Source: Arthrobacter sp. NicSoilC5
Lineage (GTDB): Bacteria; Actinomycetota; Actinomycetes; Actinomycetales; Micrococcaceae
Assembly: GCF_019977395.1 (NCBI RefSeq)
Contig: NZ_AP024660.1
Location: forward strand, 3,534,001 to 3,598,000
Length of the DNA: 64,000 bases
Direction: 5' to 3'
In this document: piece by piece, positions 26,798 through 35,383 of the stretch
Numbering within the stretch: position 1 is the first letter of the stretch
How the letters are laid out: each line of letters starts with the position of its first letter
Notes under the pieces: model-generated
Seen by the model: the letters and a program-made list of their open reading frames with translations, nothing else
Database searches by the model: none
Told to the model about the DNA's origin: nothing
Translations under genes and position numbers: made by a program

Positions 26798-27292
26798 TCA
26801 GGCCATGACCTGGCGCTTGGAGGAAATCACGCCGGTATCGAAGCCGGCCAGGTGGAGTCCGCCGTGGAAGCGCGCGTGCTCGATCTTCACGCAGCGGTCC
26901 ATCACCACGTTGAGCCCCGCGGCTTCCGCGCCTGCCGCGACGCCTTCGTGCCAGGAACCCAGTTGCAGCCAGAGTGTTTTGGCACCGGCGGCCACGGCCT
27001 CGTCCAGGACGCCCGGAAGGTCGTCATGCTTGCGGAACACGTCAACGATGTCCGGGCTCTCCGGCAGGTCCGCCAGGGACGCATACGTGGGCTGGCCCAG
27101 GATCTCCTTGACCACCGGGTTCACGAAGTACACCTTGTAGCGGGTGGAGGACAGCAGGTACGTGGCCACGAAGTAGCTGGCCCGCGACGGCTTGTCAGAG
27201 GCTCCAACAATGGCAATGGATTTCGCCTGCCGGAGCAGGGCCAGCCGCTCAGGTGCCGACGGGCCGGACCAGGTGCGTTCGGCGGTGCTCAT
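26798..27292 (-). CDS. CoA-binding domain protein (YccU-like)
   Basis: 164 aa from the ATG at 27292, overlapping the metY stop by 4 bp. A single Rossmann CoA_binding_2 domain (PF13380): IAIVGASDKPSRASYFVATYLL with the glycine-rich loop, YFVNPVVKEILGQPTYASLADLP, DIVDVFRKHDDLPGVLDEAVAAGAKTLWLQLGSW and NVVMDRCVKIEH. Members of this family bind CoA but have no known reaction. Last gene of the acs-sfnG-metY operon under the SAM riboswitch. A paralogue lies divergently at 32098. Confidence 0.85.
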   Translation of the reverse strand: MSTAERTWSGPSAPERLALLRQAKSIAIVGASDKPSRASYFVATYLLSSTRYKVYFVNPVVKEILGQPTYASLADLPESPDIVDVFRKHDDLPGVLDEAVAAGAKTLWLQLGSWHEGVAAGAEAAGLNVVMDRCVKIEHARFHGGLHLAGFDTGVISSKRQVMA

Positions 27293-28641
27293 GCGTTTGC
27301 TCCGATCGTGCAGGCGCCTGCGGGTTCTTGGGCGACGGCGGCGTCCCGGGCCGCGGCGTTGGAGGCTTCGGTGAGTGCCTGGTCCAGATCCCACAGGATG
27401 TCCTCGATATCCTCGAGGCCCACCGAGATGCGGACCAGGTCCTCCGGCACGCCCGCGGATTCCAGCTGGGCTGCGCTGAGCTGCTGGTGGGTGGTGGAGC
27501 CGGGGTGGATCACCAGGGTCCGGGAGTCACCCACGTTGGCCAGGTGGGAGGCCAGCTGCAGGGACTCGATGAACTTCTGCCCTGCGGCGCGCCCACCTTT
27601 GACCCCGAAGGAGAACACCGAGCCCGGGCCAAGCGGCAGGTACTTCCGGGCCCGTTCGAAGTGCGGGTGCGAAGGCAGGCCCGAGTAGTTGACGTAGGCT
27701 ACCCGCTCATCGTTTTCCAGCCATTCGGCCACGGCCTGCGCGTTCTTCAGGTGCTCGTCGAGCCGCTGTGCCAGGGTCTCAACGCCCTGGAGCAGCTGGA
27801 ACGCCGACTGCGGCGAAAGGGCCGGACCGATGTCCCGCAGCTGCTCGCTGCGCAGCTTGGTGAGGAACCCGTACTCACCGAAGTTGCCCCACCAGGAGAC
27901 GTTGCCGTAGGAAGCCACGGGCTCAGTCATGGTGGGGAACTTGCCGTTGCCCCAGTTGAACCGGCCACTCTCCACCACTACGCCACCCAGGGTGGTGCCG
28001 TGGCCGCCCAGGAACTTGGTGGCGGAGTGGATCACGATGTCGGCACCGTGTTCGATGGGCCGCACCAGGTACGGCGTGCTCAAGGTGGCGTCGACCACCA
28101 AGGGGATGCCGGCGTCGTGCGCCACCTTTGCCAACCCCTCCAGGTCCTGGACCTCCGACGACGGGTTGGCCACCACCTCCACGAAAATGGCTTTGGTGTT
28201 GTCCCGCACCGCCGCGGCGTAGTCAGCGGGGTCGGTGCCGGGGACGAACGTGGTGTCCACGCCGAACCGGCGCAGGGTCACGTCGAGCTGGGTCACAGTT
28301 CCGCCATACAGCTGGGAAGCTGCCACGATGTGGTCGCCCGCCTGTGTCAGGGCGGCGAAGGTGATGAACTCCGCTGCCATGCCCGACGCCGTCGCGACCG
28401 CTCCGATGCCGCCCTCGAGGGACGCGATGCGCTCCTCGAACGCCGCGACGGTGGGGTTGCCGATGCGGGAGTAGATGTTGCCGTACTTCTGGAGGGCGAA
28501 CAGGTTGGCGGCGTCGTTGGTGTCCTTGAAGACGAACGACGTGGTCTGGTAGATGGGAACGGCGCGGGCGCCGTGTTCGGCGTCGGGGGTGCCGCCGGCG
28601 TGCAGGGCGCGGGTGCGGAACCCGAAGGTGCGCTCAGCCAT
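27289..28641 (-). CDS. metY: O-acetylhomoserine aminocarboxypropyltransferase/sulfhydrylase
   Basis: 450 aa. PLP-dependent Cys/Met metabolism family. The PLP lysine is in VIHSATKFLGGHGTTLGG (about residue 207); FRTRALHAGGTPD at the N-terminus and RIGNPTVAAFEERIASLEGG are typical of MetY. It joins O-acetylhomoserine with sulfide (or methanethiol) to give homocysteine or methionine. Its start overlaps the sfnG stop by one base and its stop overlaps the CoA-binding gene, so the operon is tightly coupled. SAM-riboswitch control fits a methionine-biosynthesis enzyme. Confidence 0.92.
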   Translation of the reverse strand: MAERTFGFRTRALHAGGTPDAEHGARAVPIYQTTSFVFKDTNDAANLFALQKYGNIYSRIGNPTVAAFEERIASLEGGIGAVATASGMAAEFITFAALTQAGDHIVAASQLYGGTVTQLDVTLRRFGVDTTFVPGTDPADYAAAVRDNTKAIFVEVVANPSSEVQDLEGLAKVAHDAGIPLVVDATLSTPYLVRPIEHGADIVIHSATKFLGGHGTTLGGVVVESGRFNWGNGKFPTMTEPVASYGNVSWWGNFGEYGFLTKLRSEQLRDIGPALSPQSAFQLLQGVETLAQRLDEHLKNAQAVAEWLENDERVAYVNYSGLPSHPHFERARKYLPLGPGSVFSFGVKGGRAAGQKFIESLQLASHLANVGDSRTLVIHPGSTTHQQLSAAQLESAGVPEDLVRISVGLEDIEDILWDLDQALTEASNAAARDAAVAQEPAGACTIGANA

Positions 28642-29831
28642 CAGACAGCCACCGCCTGGGCGGCGGGAGTGATTGAGAGGTCGAGTTCCGTGCCGTGCTT
28701 GCGGGCCAGGTCCGCCTCAAGCTCCCGGACGATCGGCAGGATGTCCCGGCCGAATGCGGCCACCTCCTCCTGGAAGTGCAGGTAGCAGGTGAGGAACAGG
28801 TTCACGCCGATCTTCTTGTATTCGACGATCCGTTCGGCGATCTGCTCCGGGGTGCCGATCAGCTGGGTCTTGAAGCCGTCGTTGTATTGGATCAGGTCCT
28901 CGAACGTGGAATCCGCCCACATGCCCTTGCCGTCCTTGGTGGCGGCACCGGCCTCCTGCACCGCGTCCCGGAACCCCTGGACGGCGGGCTTGTGCGCCTT
29001 TTCCACGATCTCGCGCAGGGTGTCCCGGGCCTCCTTCTCCGAGTCGCGCGCAATGACGAAGCCGTTCAGCCCGAAACGGGGAGCGGCCAACTGGCCGGCA
29101 GTGCCGCGGCGGGCCTCGCCGGCAGAGGCGACGACGCCGGCGATGTTGTCCTTGAAACCCTCAAGGTCCTTGCCGTTGGAGAAGTACCAGTCCGCCACGC
29201 GGCCCGCGGTGGCCTGGGCCGCCGTCGAGTTTCCACCGAAGAAGATCTCGGGGTGGGCGCGGCCGGGGACGTCCACCGGGGCGGGGTTCAGGGTGAAGTC
29301 GGTGATGTTGTAGTACTTGCCGGACTGGCTGTACTCCTTTTCGGTCCACAGGCCGCGCAGGACGTTGATGAATTCCTCGGTGCGGACGTAGCGCTCGTCG
29401 TGCTCCAGCCACTCCAGGCCGAAGTTGGTGAACTCGCTCTTCAGCCAGCCGGAGACGATGTTGACGGCGGCACGGCCGTTGGAGATGTGGTCGGCGGTGA
29501 TGATGTACTTCGCCAGCACGCCCGGGTGCCACATGCCCGGGTGGACCGCGGCGATGACCTTCAGGCGCTCCGTGGCGGCCAACAGGGCCAGGCTGAACGA
29601 CGTCGCCTCGTGCTGCTTGTCCGCGCCGTAGGAGGCGGCGTAGCGCGTCTGCGTCAGGGCATATTCGAAGCCGGACTCCTCGGCGATGCGCGCCAGTTTT
29701 TTGTTGTAGTCGAAGTCCCAGCCGGTGCGCTGTTCGATGGTGGATACCACCAGGCCGCCGGAGACGTTGGGCACCCAGTAGGCGAACTTGAGCGGTTCGG
29801 AGAGTCGTGCGACGTTGCTGATCTCGGTCAT
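28641..29831 (-). CDS. sfnG: FMN-dependent dimethylsulfone monooxygenase (SfnG-like)
   Basis: 396 aa with AAGGAAAATTC before the ATG. LLM-class flavin monooxygenase fold. The N-terminus LKFAYWVPNVSGGLVVSTIEQRTGWDFDYN and the segments RAAVNIVSGWLKSEF, WADSTFEDLIQYNDGFKTQLIGTPEQIAERI match SfnG of Pseudomonas closely. SfnG converts dimethylsulfone to methanesulfinate during sulfur scavenging. The flavin reductase partner is not in the window. Overlaps acs by 4 bp upstream and metY by 1 bp downstream. The strong sequence match makes SfnG the best call, but related alkanesulfonate monooxygenases are alternatives. Confidence 0.82.
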   Translation of the reverse strand: MTEISNVARLSEPLKFAYWVPNVSGGLVVSTIEQRTGWDFDYNKKLARIAEESGFEYALTQTRYAASYGADKQHEATSFSLALLAATERLKVIAAVHPGMWHPGVLAKYIITADHISNGRAAVNIVSGWLKSEFTNFGLEWLEHDERYVRTEEFINVLRGLWTEKEYSQSGKYYNITDFTLNPAPVDVPGRAHPEIFFGGNSTAAQATAGRVADWYFSNGKDLEGFKDNIAGVVASAGEARRGTAGQLAAPRFGLNGFVIARDSEKEARDTLREIVEKAHKPAVQGFRDAVQEAGAATKDGKGMWADSTFEDLIQYNDGFKTQLIGTPEQIAERIVEYKKIGVNLFLTCYLHFQEEVAAFGRDILPIVRELEADLARKHGTELDLSITPAAQAVAV

Positions 29832-31780
29832 GAATTTTCCTTCGGTAGGGCCCGCTGGCGCAGGACGTCCTGGATACCGGCGATGGCCGGTTCGTTCTGG
29901 AGGGAGGTTGTGTCGCCCAGCGCAGTTCCCTCGAACAGCTGGGTGAGCAGCCGGCGCATGATCTTGCCGCTGCGGGTCTTGGGGACATCGGGAACCACGA
30001 CGACGTCGCGTGGCTTGGCGATGGGGCCGATCTCCTTGGCCACGTGGTTGCGGAGCTCGTCGATACAGTCAGCCGGGGCCCCGGCCTTCAGCACGACGAA
30101 GGCCACCACCGCGTGGCCGGTCTTCGGATCCGCCACCGGGCAGACGCCGGCCTCCACCACGTCCGGGTGCGACACCAGGGCGGACTCGATCTCGATGGTG
30201 GAGAGCAGGTGGCCGGAGACGTTCAGGGTGTCATCCACGCGGCCCAGGATCCAGATGTCGCCGTCGGCGTCGTACTTGGCGCCGTCGCCGGCGAGGAACC
30301 AGCCCTGGTCCGCGTACTTGCTCCAGTAGGAGTCGAAGTAGCGGCGCGGGTTGCCCCAGACGGTGCGGGCGATGGCGGGTCCGGGGGAGTCAACCACGAT
30401 GTTTCCCTGTACGCCCGGCGCAACGGTGTTGCCGCCGTCGTCCACGATCCTGGTGCTGACTCCCGGCAGGGGACGGGCGGCGCAGCCGGGCTTGAAGCTG
30501 CTGTCCGTCGGCGCGGGGGAGAGGATGGTGGCCCCGGTTTCGGACTGCCACCACGTGTCCACCACCGGTGCAGTGCCGGCGCCCACGTTGTTCCGCAGCC
30601 AGCGCCAGGCCTCGGGGTTGACCGCTTCCCCCACGGTCCCCAGCAGGCGGATGGAGGACAGGTCGTAGGTGTCCGGGACGCCGTCCGGGAACCAGCCCAT
30701 GAGGGACCGGACCAGGGTGGGTGCCGTGTAGTACTGGGTTACGCCGTAGCGTTCGATGACCTCAAAATGCCGGCCCGGGTGCGGGGTGTTGGGAGTGCCT
30801 TCGAAGATCACCTGCGTCACGCCGTTGGACAGCGGGCCGTAGATTTCGTAGGTGTGGGCCGTGACCCAGGCGAGGTCGGCCGTGCACCAGTGCACGTCGC
30901 GGTCGCGGAGGGCCGGATCCGGGTTGCTGAACAGGTGCTCGAAGCTCCACGAAGCCTGCGTCAGGTAGCCGCCGGAGGTGTGCACCAGCCCCTTGGGCTT
31001 TCCGGTGGTGCCGGACGTGTACATGATGAACAGCGGCGTCTCGGCGTCAAACGCCTCCGGCTCGTGGACGTCCGGGGCGTTTCCGACGACGTCATGCCAC
31101 CACACGTCGCGGCCTGCGGTCATGGGGACGGCGGCCAGGCCGTTGGCAGGGGTGGTGCGGTTGACCACCAGGATGTGCTCGATGGCGTTGTCCCCGGCGA
31201 CGGCGGCGTCCGCGTTGTCCTTCACGGGAACGGCCACGCCGCGGCGGAACTGGCCGTCGGTGGTGACCAGGAGCTTGGCGCCGGTGTCCTCCACCCGGAA
31301 CTTCAGCGCTTCGGCCGAGAAACCGCCGAACACCAGGGAGTGGATGGCGCCGATCCGGGCCACGGCGAGCGTGATGATGACTGTCTCGGGGATGACCGGG
31401 AGGTAGATGACCACGCGGTCACCCTTGGTGATGCCCAGGGCCAGGAGCGCATTGGCGGCTTTTGCCACCTCGCGCTGGAGCTCGGCGTACGTGATGGACC
31501 TGCGGTCGCCCGGCTCGCCTTCGAAGTGGAGGGCCACCTTGGCGCCGCGGCCGGCCGCGACGTGGCGGTCCACGCAGTTGGCGGCCACGTTGAGCGTGCC
31601 GCCCTCGAACCAGGTGATCTCCGGGCCGCGGGCAGCCTCCGGGTCTGCCGGAAGCCAGCGGTGCGCCGTGTGCCACGGTGTGTCCCAGTCCAGACGCAGC
31701 GCCTGCTGCTCCCAAAAGGCAACATTGTCAGGGTGGACCCCCGCGTTCAGGTCCATCGTTTCAGCGGCGCTCAAGCCCAT
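29828..31780 (-). CDS. acs: acetate--CoA ligase family protein
   Basis: 650 aa from the ATG at 31780. ANL superfamily adenylating enzyme: P-loop MYTSGTTGKPKGLVHTSGG, acetate-pocket region TWWQSETGAT, hinge region, and the C-terminal catalytic lysine in PKTRSGKIMRR, which is also the classical acetylation site. It makes acetyl-CoA from acetate and ATP. First gene of an operon with sfnG and metY, directly under a SAM riboswitch, which is unusual for Acs. Other short acids (for example propionate) could be substrates. Confidence 0.88.
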   Translation of the reverse strand: MGLSAAETMDLNAGVHPDNVAFWEQQALRLDWDTPWHTAHRWLPADPEAARGPEITWFEGGTLNVAANCVDRHVAAGRGAKVALHFEGEPGDRRSITYAELQREVAKAANALLALGITKGDRVVIYLPVIPETVIITLAVARIGAIHSLVFGGFSAEALKFRVEDTGAKLLVTTDGQFRRGVAVPVKDNADAAVAGDNAIEHILVVNRTTPANGLAAVPMTAGRDVWWHDVVGNAPDVHEPEAFDAETPLFIMYTSGTTGKPKGLVHTSGGYLTQASWSFEHLFSNPDPALRDRDVHWCTADLAWVTAHTYEIYGPLSNGVTQVIFEGTPNTPHPGRHFEVIERYGVTQYYTAPTLVRSLMGWFPDGVPDTYDLSSIRLLGTVGEAVNPEAWRWLRNNVGAGTAPVVDTWWQSETGATILSPAPTDSSFKPGCAARPLPGVSTRIVDDGGNTVAPGVQGNIVVDSPGPAIARTVWGNPRRYFDSYWSKYADQGWFLAGDGAKYDADGDIWILGRVDDTLNVSGHLLSTIEIESALVSHPDVVEAGVCPVADPKTGHAVVAFVVLKAGAPADCIDELRNHVAKEIGPIAKPRDVVVVPDVPKTRSGKIMRRLLTQLFEGTALGDTTSLQNEPAIAGIQDVLRQRALPKENS

Positions 31781-31789
31781 CGTTTCACT

Positions 31790-31952
31790 CCATCGGTCCT
31801 GGCGGTAGCACCCGACGGAGGCAGCCTTCCGGAAAAGCCAGTTCCGGAGATCCGCGGCTGCCATCCTTGTTATCGCCGGAGCGTGGGGGAACGTCCGGCG
31901 ACCAGGGTTGCTGCGGCGTCATCGATCCAGGTCTCTCGGCCGCTCGGGATGG
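31790..31952 (-). promoter_or_regulatory. SAM (S-box) riboswitch upstream of acs-sfnG-metY
   Basis: The minus-strand leader repeats the S-box core seen at 21661-21759: GGCCGAGAGACCTGG, ATCGATGACGCCGCAGCAACC in two blocks, then GGGTGCTACCGCCAGG. It is about 60 nt longer, with an extended variable arm. P1 pairs CCATCCCG with CGATGG. The GGAG ribosome-binding site of acs overlaps the 3' strand of P1, so ligand binding should mask it and block translation. Confidence 0.85.
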
Positions 31953-32085
31953 TCAAAGACCACTACACTCCAGTGAATCCGCGAGAGCAAACTCTCGCAG
32001 CCGCCGCTTAATATTCGTTCACAGGCGCCCAACGTTGCTGTATTCGTTCTTTTATTCGGTCCTTCAGGACTTCCAGCGGGGAGCG

Positions 32086-32091
32086 TAGGCT
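32086..32091 (+). promoter_or_regulatory. -10 box of leaderless CoA-binding gene transcript
   Basis: TAGGCT followed by 6 nt and the ATG at 32098. Confidence 0.55.
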
Positions 32092-32097
32092 GATCCC

Positions 32098-32523
32098 ATG
32101 GGCCACACGAACGATTCTGCAGTCATTGAACGCCTCATGCGAACCAAGGGCCGCTGGGCCATCGTCGGCCTCACCACCAATGAGTGGCGCGCAGCCTACG
32201 ATGTTTCGCTCTTTATCCGCGACAAGCTTGGCATGGACATCATTCCCGTCAACCTGCCCGGCGATGCTGTCCACGGCGAAACCGGGTACCGCACCCTGGC
32301 CGGCATCCCGGCCGAAAAGCAGCCCATCGACGTCGTGGATTGCTTTGTGAATTCGCAGAAGGTGGGCAGCGTGGTCGACCAGGCCATTGCCGTGGGGGCC
32401 AAAGCCGTCTGGCTGCAGCTGGGCGTCATCGATGAGGCGGCGGCGGAGCGCGCCAAGGCGGCCGGCCTCGACGTGGTGATGAACGCCTGCCCGGCGCAGC
32501 TCGCCTGGAAGTACAATCTGTAG
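32098..32523 (+). CDS. CoA-binding domain protein (second copy)
   Basis: 141 aa, CoA_binding_2 Rossmann fold: RWAIVGLTTNEWRAAYDVSLFIRDKLGMDIIPVNLPGDAVHGETGYRTLAGIP, DVVDCFVNSQKVGSVVDQAIAVGAKAVWLQLGVIDE and DVVMNACPAQLAW. A diverged relative of the protein at 26798-27292, placed divergently across the riboswitch leader from acs. No enzyme motif is visible beyond the CoA fold. It may sense CoA status; this is speculation. Confidence 0.82.
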   Translation: MGHTNDSAVIERLMRTKGRWAIVGLTTNEWRAAYDVSLFIRDKLGMDIIPVNLPGDAVHGETGYRTLAGIPAEKQPIDVVDCFVNSQKVGSVVDQAIAVGAKAVWLQLGVIDEAAAERAKAAGLDVVMNACPAQLAWKYNL

Positions 32524-32547
32524 AGCTTCAGCGGCTCCGGCAGTTAA

Positions 32548-33582
32548 TCAGCTCCGGCCCTGCGTTAAGTGAGGATAGTGCCGCTCTGTGACGTCAGGGT
32601 GTGCGCGCATGCGGCCCTTGAGCATGTTCATTCCGAAGGAAGCCAGCAGCGGGTTGGCGGGATCGTCCGTGATGCCCCGGGCCGCCGCCTTCAGCCCGGG
32701 AGCCAGCGGAACCGGTTCGATGACCGCATCGAGCCGGGGCGACCAGAAGAACGGTACCGAGTAGCGGTCCACACCCGGCGGCGGGGCCTGGACGCGGTGG
32801 ATAGTGGCTGCGAGGTATCCCTCCGTGGCTACCTCCAGCATCTCGCCGAGGTTCACCACCAGGGCTCCCGGAAGGGGCTCCACGGGCAACCACTGGCTGG
32901 TGCCGGGCGGCAGTACTTCCAGGCCACCCACGCCGTCCTGGAGCAGGAGAGTCACGAACCCGTAGTCGGCGTGCGAACCGACACCCTGGTCACCGGCGGC
33001 TTCCACCACGCCGCCCACGTAGTGCACCAGCTTGCCCATCCACGCCGGGGTGTCCCGGAACGGTTCATCGAAGTACTCCTCCGGCAGCTGCAGCGACACC
33101 GCGATGGCCCGCAGCAGCTCCATCCCTACCTCCGACATGAGCTCGGCCCACTCCATGGCGGCAGGCCTGAGCCCGGGGAACGCCTCGTCCGGCCAGAGGT
33201 TGGGCCCCTGCAGCAGCCAATAGGGCTGGTCCTCCGGGTAGTCCTTCACCGGCTCACGTTCCGGGGAGTAGTCGATCTGCTCCCTCGCGTCCGCCCGGCC
33301 CTGGGTCACTTCGGTGCCCATCCGGGTGTAGCCGCGGAAGTGCGGGGACAGCCGGTTGTCCAGCTTCATACGCTCCTCAAGCGGCAGGTTGAAGAAGCGC
33401 CCGAGGAGGTCCAGCAGCTCTTCTGCCTGGCCAGGGCGGCCCCCGTAGCCGGTGATTTGGAAGAAGCCCACATCGTGGGTGGCATGCCGCAGCTGCTCGA
33501 TGAACTCCGGGCTGAAGGGCCCGTAGGGCTGCCGTGCGGTACTCAGATCCAGAACAGGTATGGCTCCCTGGTCGCGTGACAT
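32548..33582 (-). CDS. isopenicillin N synthase-family 2OG-Fe(II) oxygenase
   Basis: 344 aa. N-terminal DIOX_N region (IPVLDLSTARQPYGPFSPEFIEQLRHATHDVGFFQITGYG). The double-stranded beta-helix carries the iron triad: His and Asp of GSHADYGFVTLLLQD, and the distal His of AATIHRV. The downstream Arg-x-Ser (DRYSVPFFW) binds the 2-oxoglutarate carboxylate. Family members hydroxylate or desaturate many small molecules; substrate unknown. The ATG is 6 nt after a TAGTCT box, so leaderless, divergent from the MmcQ-like gene. Confidence 0.85.
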   Translation of the reverse strand: MSRDQGAIPVLDLSTARQPYGPFSPEFIEQLRHATHDVGFFQITGYGGRPGQAEELLDLLGRFFNLPLEERMKLDNRLSPHFRGYTRMGTEVTQGRADAREQIDYSPEREPVKDYPEDQPYWLLQGPNLWPDEAFPGLRPAAMEWAELMSEVGMELLRAIAVSLQLPEEYFDEPFRDTPAWMGKLVHYVGGVVEAAGDQGVGSHADYGFVTLLLQDGVGGLEVLPPGTSQWLPVEPLPGALVVNLGEMLEVATEGYLAATIHRVQAPPPGVDRYSVPFFWSPRLDAVIEPVPLAPGLKAAARGITDDPANPLLASFGMNMLKGRMRAHPDVTERHYPHLTQGRS

Positions 33583-33588
33583 CCTCGC

Positions 33589-33594
33589 AGACTA
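33589..33594 (-). promoter_or_regulatory. -10 box of leaderless oxygenase transcript
   Basis: TAGTCT on the minus strand with 6 nt to the ATG at 33582. Confidence 0.55.
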
Positions 33595-33615
33595 GCACTG
33601 TGCAGGCCTGCTTTA

Positions 33616-33621
33616 TAGGCT
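33616..33621 (+). promoter_or_regulatory. -10 box of leaderless MmcQ/YjbR gene transcript
   Basis: TAGGCT followed by 6 nt and the ATG at 33628. Confidence 0.55.
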
Positions 33622-33627
33622 TCCTTC

Positions 33628-34041
33628 ATGGACCCAAACGCGCTGCGGACGATCTGCCTTTCGTTTCCGGGAGCCTACGAAGATTTTCCGTTCGGACCGG
33701 AAACATCGGTCTTCAAGGTCCGGGCCCACATTGCCGGCGGCACCCGCCACGAGGCCAAGCTGTTTGCCCTGTCATCCATGGATGAGGACGACTTTTACGT
33801 GAACCTGAAGTGCGAACCGGCCCTTGCCGTGCAGCTGCGGGCGGTGCACCCGGCGATTACCGGCGCATGGCACATGAACAAGACCCATTGGAACGGTGTC
33901 CGCCTTGACGGTTCGTTGCCGGACGGGATGGTCAGGGACATGGTGGAGGACTCCTACGACCTGGTGGTGTCAGGATTGAGCCGGAAGCAGCAGGAACAAC
34001 TGGGGTGGGCGCGCCTCGGGAAGGAAGGCAGCATTGACTGA
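33628..34041 (+). CDS. MmcQ/YjbR family protein
   Basis: 137 aa. The double-wing fold is indicated by LSFPGAYEDFPFGPETSVFKV, LFALSSMDEDDFYVNLKCEPALAVQLRA, PAITGAWHMNKTHWNGVRLDGSLPDGMVRDMVEDSYDLVVSGL. Often annotated as DNA-binding, although the evidence is mainly structural. The downstream DUF1990 gene starts within its last codons. Confidence 0.88.
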   Translation: MDPNALRTICLSFPGAYEDFPFGPETSVFKVRAHIAGGTRHEAKLFALSSMDEDDFYVNLKCEPALAVQLRAVHPAITGAWHMNKTHWNGVRLDGSLPDGMVRDMVEDSYDLVVSGLSRKQQEQLGWARLGKEGSID

Positions 34042-34582
34042 CAGGGCCGCGGCCAGGCTGAACTACCCGGGAGTGGGAGGCACGGAACAGGGCAGCGCTC
34101 CCGAAGGATACGGCCGTGTCCTTGAGGAGGCACGCCTGGGGACCGGACTGGACGTTTACCGTCGCGTGGCGGACGGCATCCTGGCCTGGGAGCTGCAGCG
34201 GCGGGCAGGTCTGCGCGTCCGCGCGGATTCGCCAAAGGCGGTCCCCGGCGCACGCGTGGTGAGCGGATTCGGCGTCGGGCCCTTCCGCCTGCCGGCCCCC
34301 TGCCAGGTGGTGTGGGTCCATGAGCCGACGCCGGACGGCGTGCCGCAATCGGCGGGTTTTGGCTACGGGACGCTGCCCGGACACCCTGCCCGAGGGGAGG
34401 AATCCTTTGAAGTGGAGATCAACAGCCAGGGTGAAGTATGGCTGCGGATCCGGGCGTTCAGCAGGCCTGCCAACTGGTTCTACGCGGCCGGCGGCGTGGT
34501 GACCCGTGCGGCGCAGCGCTACGTTACTTCCCGGTACATTGAAGGGGCACGCAGTCTCGCCGCGGAAGGAAAATCCCAGTGA
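34034..34582 (+). CDS. DUF1990 family protein
   Basis: 182 aa from TTG at 34034 with AAGGAAGG upstream, overlapping the previous stop by 8 bp. LNYPGVGGTEQGSAPEGY, GARVVSGFGVGPFRLPAPCQVVWVHEP, GFGYGTLPGHPARGEESFEVEINSQGEVWLRIRAFSRPANW match DUF1990, a START/SRPBCC-like domain of unknown function common in actinobacteria. Confidence 0.85.
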   Translation: MTDRAAARLNYPGVGGTEQGSAPEGYGRVLEEARLGTGLDVYRRVADGILAWELQRRAGLRVRADSPKAVPGARVVSGFGVGPFRLPAPCQVVWVHEPTPDGVPQSAGFGYGTLPGHPARGEESFEVEINSQGEVWLRIRAFSRPANWFYAAGGVVTRAAQRYVTSRYIEGARSLAAEGKSQ

Positions 34583-34899
34583 TCTTTATCGTCGTCAAGT
34601 TCAAGGTCAAGCCCGAGTGGTCCGAGCGCTGGCCGGCCCTCGTGGCGGACTTCACCGAAGCCACCCGGAAGGAACCCGGCAACCTCTGGTTCGACTGGTC
34701 CCGCAGCCTGGACGATCCCAACGAATACGTCCTCGTGGAAGCCTTCAAGGACGATGCCGCCGGCGACCACGTGAACAGCGGCCACTTCAAGAAGGCCATG
34801 ACGGACATGCCGCAGGCCCTCGCCGAAACCCCCAGGATCGTCAGCCGGCAGCTCGACGGCGACGGCTGGGACCGGATGGGCGAGCTCACCATCGAGTAG
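34579..34899 (+). CDS. antibiotic biosynthesis monooxygenase (ABM) domain protein
   Basis: 106 aa from GTG, overlapping the upstream stop by 4 bp. A dimeric ferredoxin-like ABM fold: MIFIVVKFKVKPEWSERWPALVADFTEATRKEPGNLWFDWSRSLDDPNEYVLVEAFKDDAAGDHVNSGHF. Relatives are quinol monooxygenases or signal-linked proteins such as YgiN; activity here is not provable from sequence. Confidence 0.85.
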   Translation: MIFIVVKFKVKPEWSERWPALVADFTEATRKEPGNLWFDWSRSLDDPNEYVLVEAFKDDAAGDHVNSGHFKKAMTDMPQALAETPRIVSRQLDGDGWDRMGELTIE

Positions 34900-34914
34900 G
34901 GAAGGTCCGGAGCC

Positions 34915-35208
34915 ATGTGGATTGGCTGGATCGAGTTCGACATCCTCCTTGGCGACGTTCACAGCCTGAAGGAGAAACGGTCCGTCGTCAGGCCGCTCCT
35001 GGCCGAGCTCAAACGCCGCTTTGAGGTGTCGGTCGCCGAGGTAGGGGACCACAGCCAGTACCGGCGCACGCAGCTCGGCGTCGGCCTGGTGGCAGCGGAC
35101 CGGCCACACCTTATGGAGGTGCTGGCCGCCGTCGAACGCTTTGTGGCCGGCCGGCCCGAGATCGAGCTGCTCAGCGCCCGCCAGCGCGAGCTCCACAGCG
35201 AAGACTAG
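34915..35208 (+). CDS. DUF503 (YlxP-like) protein
   Basis: 97 aa, 15 bp after the ABM gene with GGAAGGT upstream. Residues 1-90 match DUF503: MWIGWIEFDILLGDVHSLKEKRSVVRPLLAELKRRFEVSVAEVGDHSQYRRTQLGVGLVAADRPHLMEVL. The family often lies near rbfA and truB in other bacteria and is probably ribosome-linked, but it is here in a different neighbourhood. Last gene of a four-gene run. Confidence 0.85.
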   Translation: MWIGWIEFDILLGDVHSLKEKRSVVRPLLAELKRRFEVSVAEVGDHSQYRRTQLGVGLVAADRPHLMEVLAAVERFVAGRPEIELLSARQRELHSED

Positions 35209-35261
35209 CCCCACCGCCACCCTCGCCTCGCAAGCTCGGCCAGGGAACCCTGGCGGCGTGG

Positions 35262-35334
35262 GCCCACCCATCGATTGCTGAGAACTTGTCGTTTTCACGC
35301 GCCAAAACGACATCTGCTCAGCAATGGATGGAGG
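35262..35334 (+). repeat. palindromic repeat, copy A
   Basis: Imperfect hairpin: arms 35268-35295 and 35304-35331, 28 bp with 4 mismatches, 8-nt loop. It reads CCCACCCATCGATTGCT at its outer end and ACTTGTCGTTTT just before the loop. The same sequence, inverted, forms copy B at 36325-36398. It could also end transcription of the upstream run, but no T run follows the stem. Confidence 0.75.
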
Positions 35335-35383
35335 GTGTGGATAACTTCTGCGGGTGTTGTCGGGATTCTGCTCTCATGGATCG

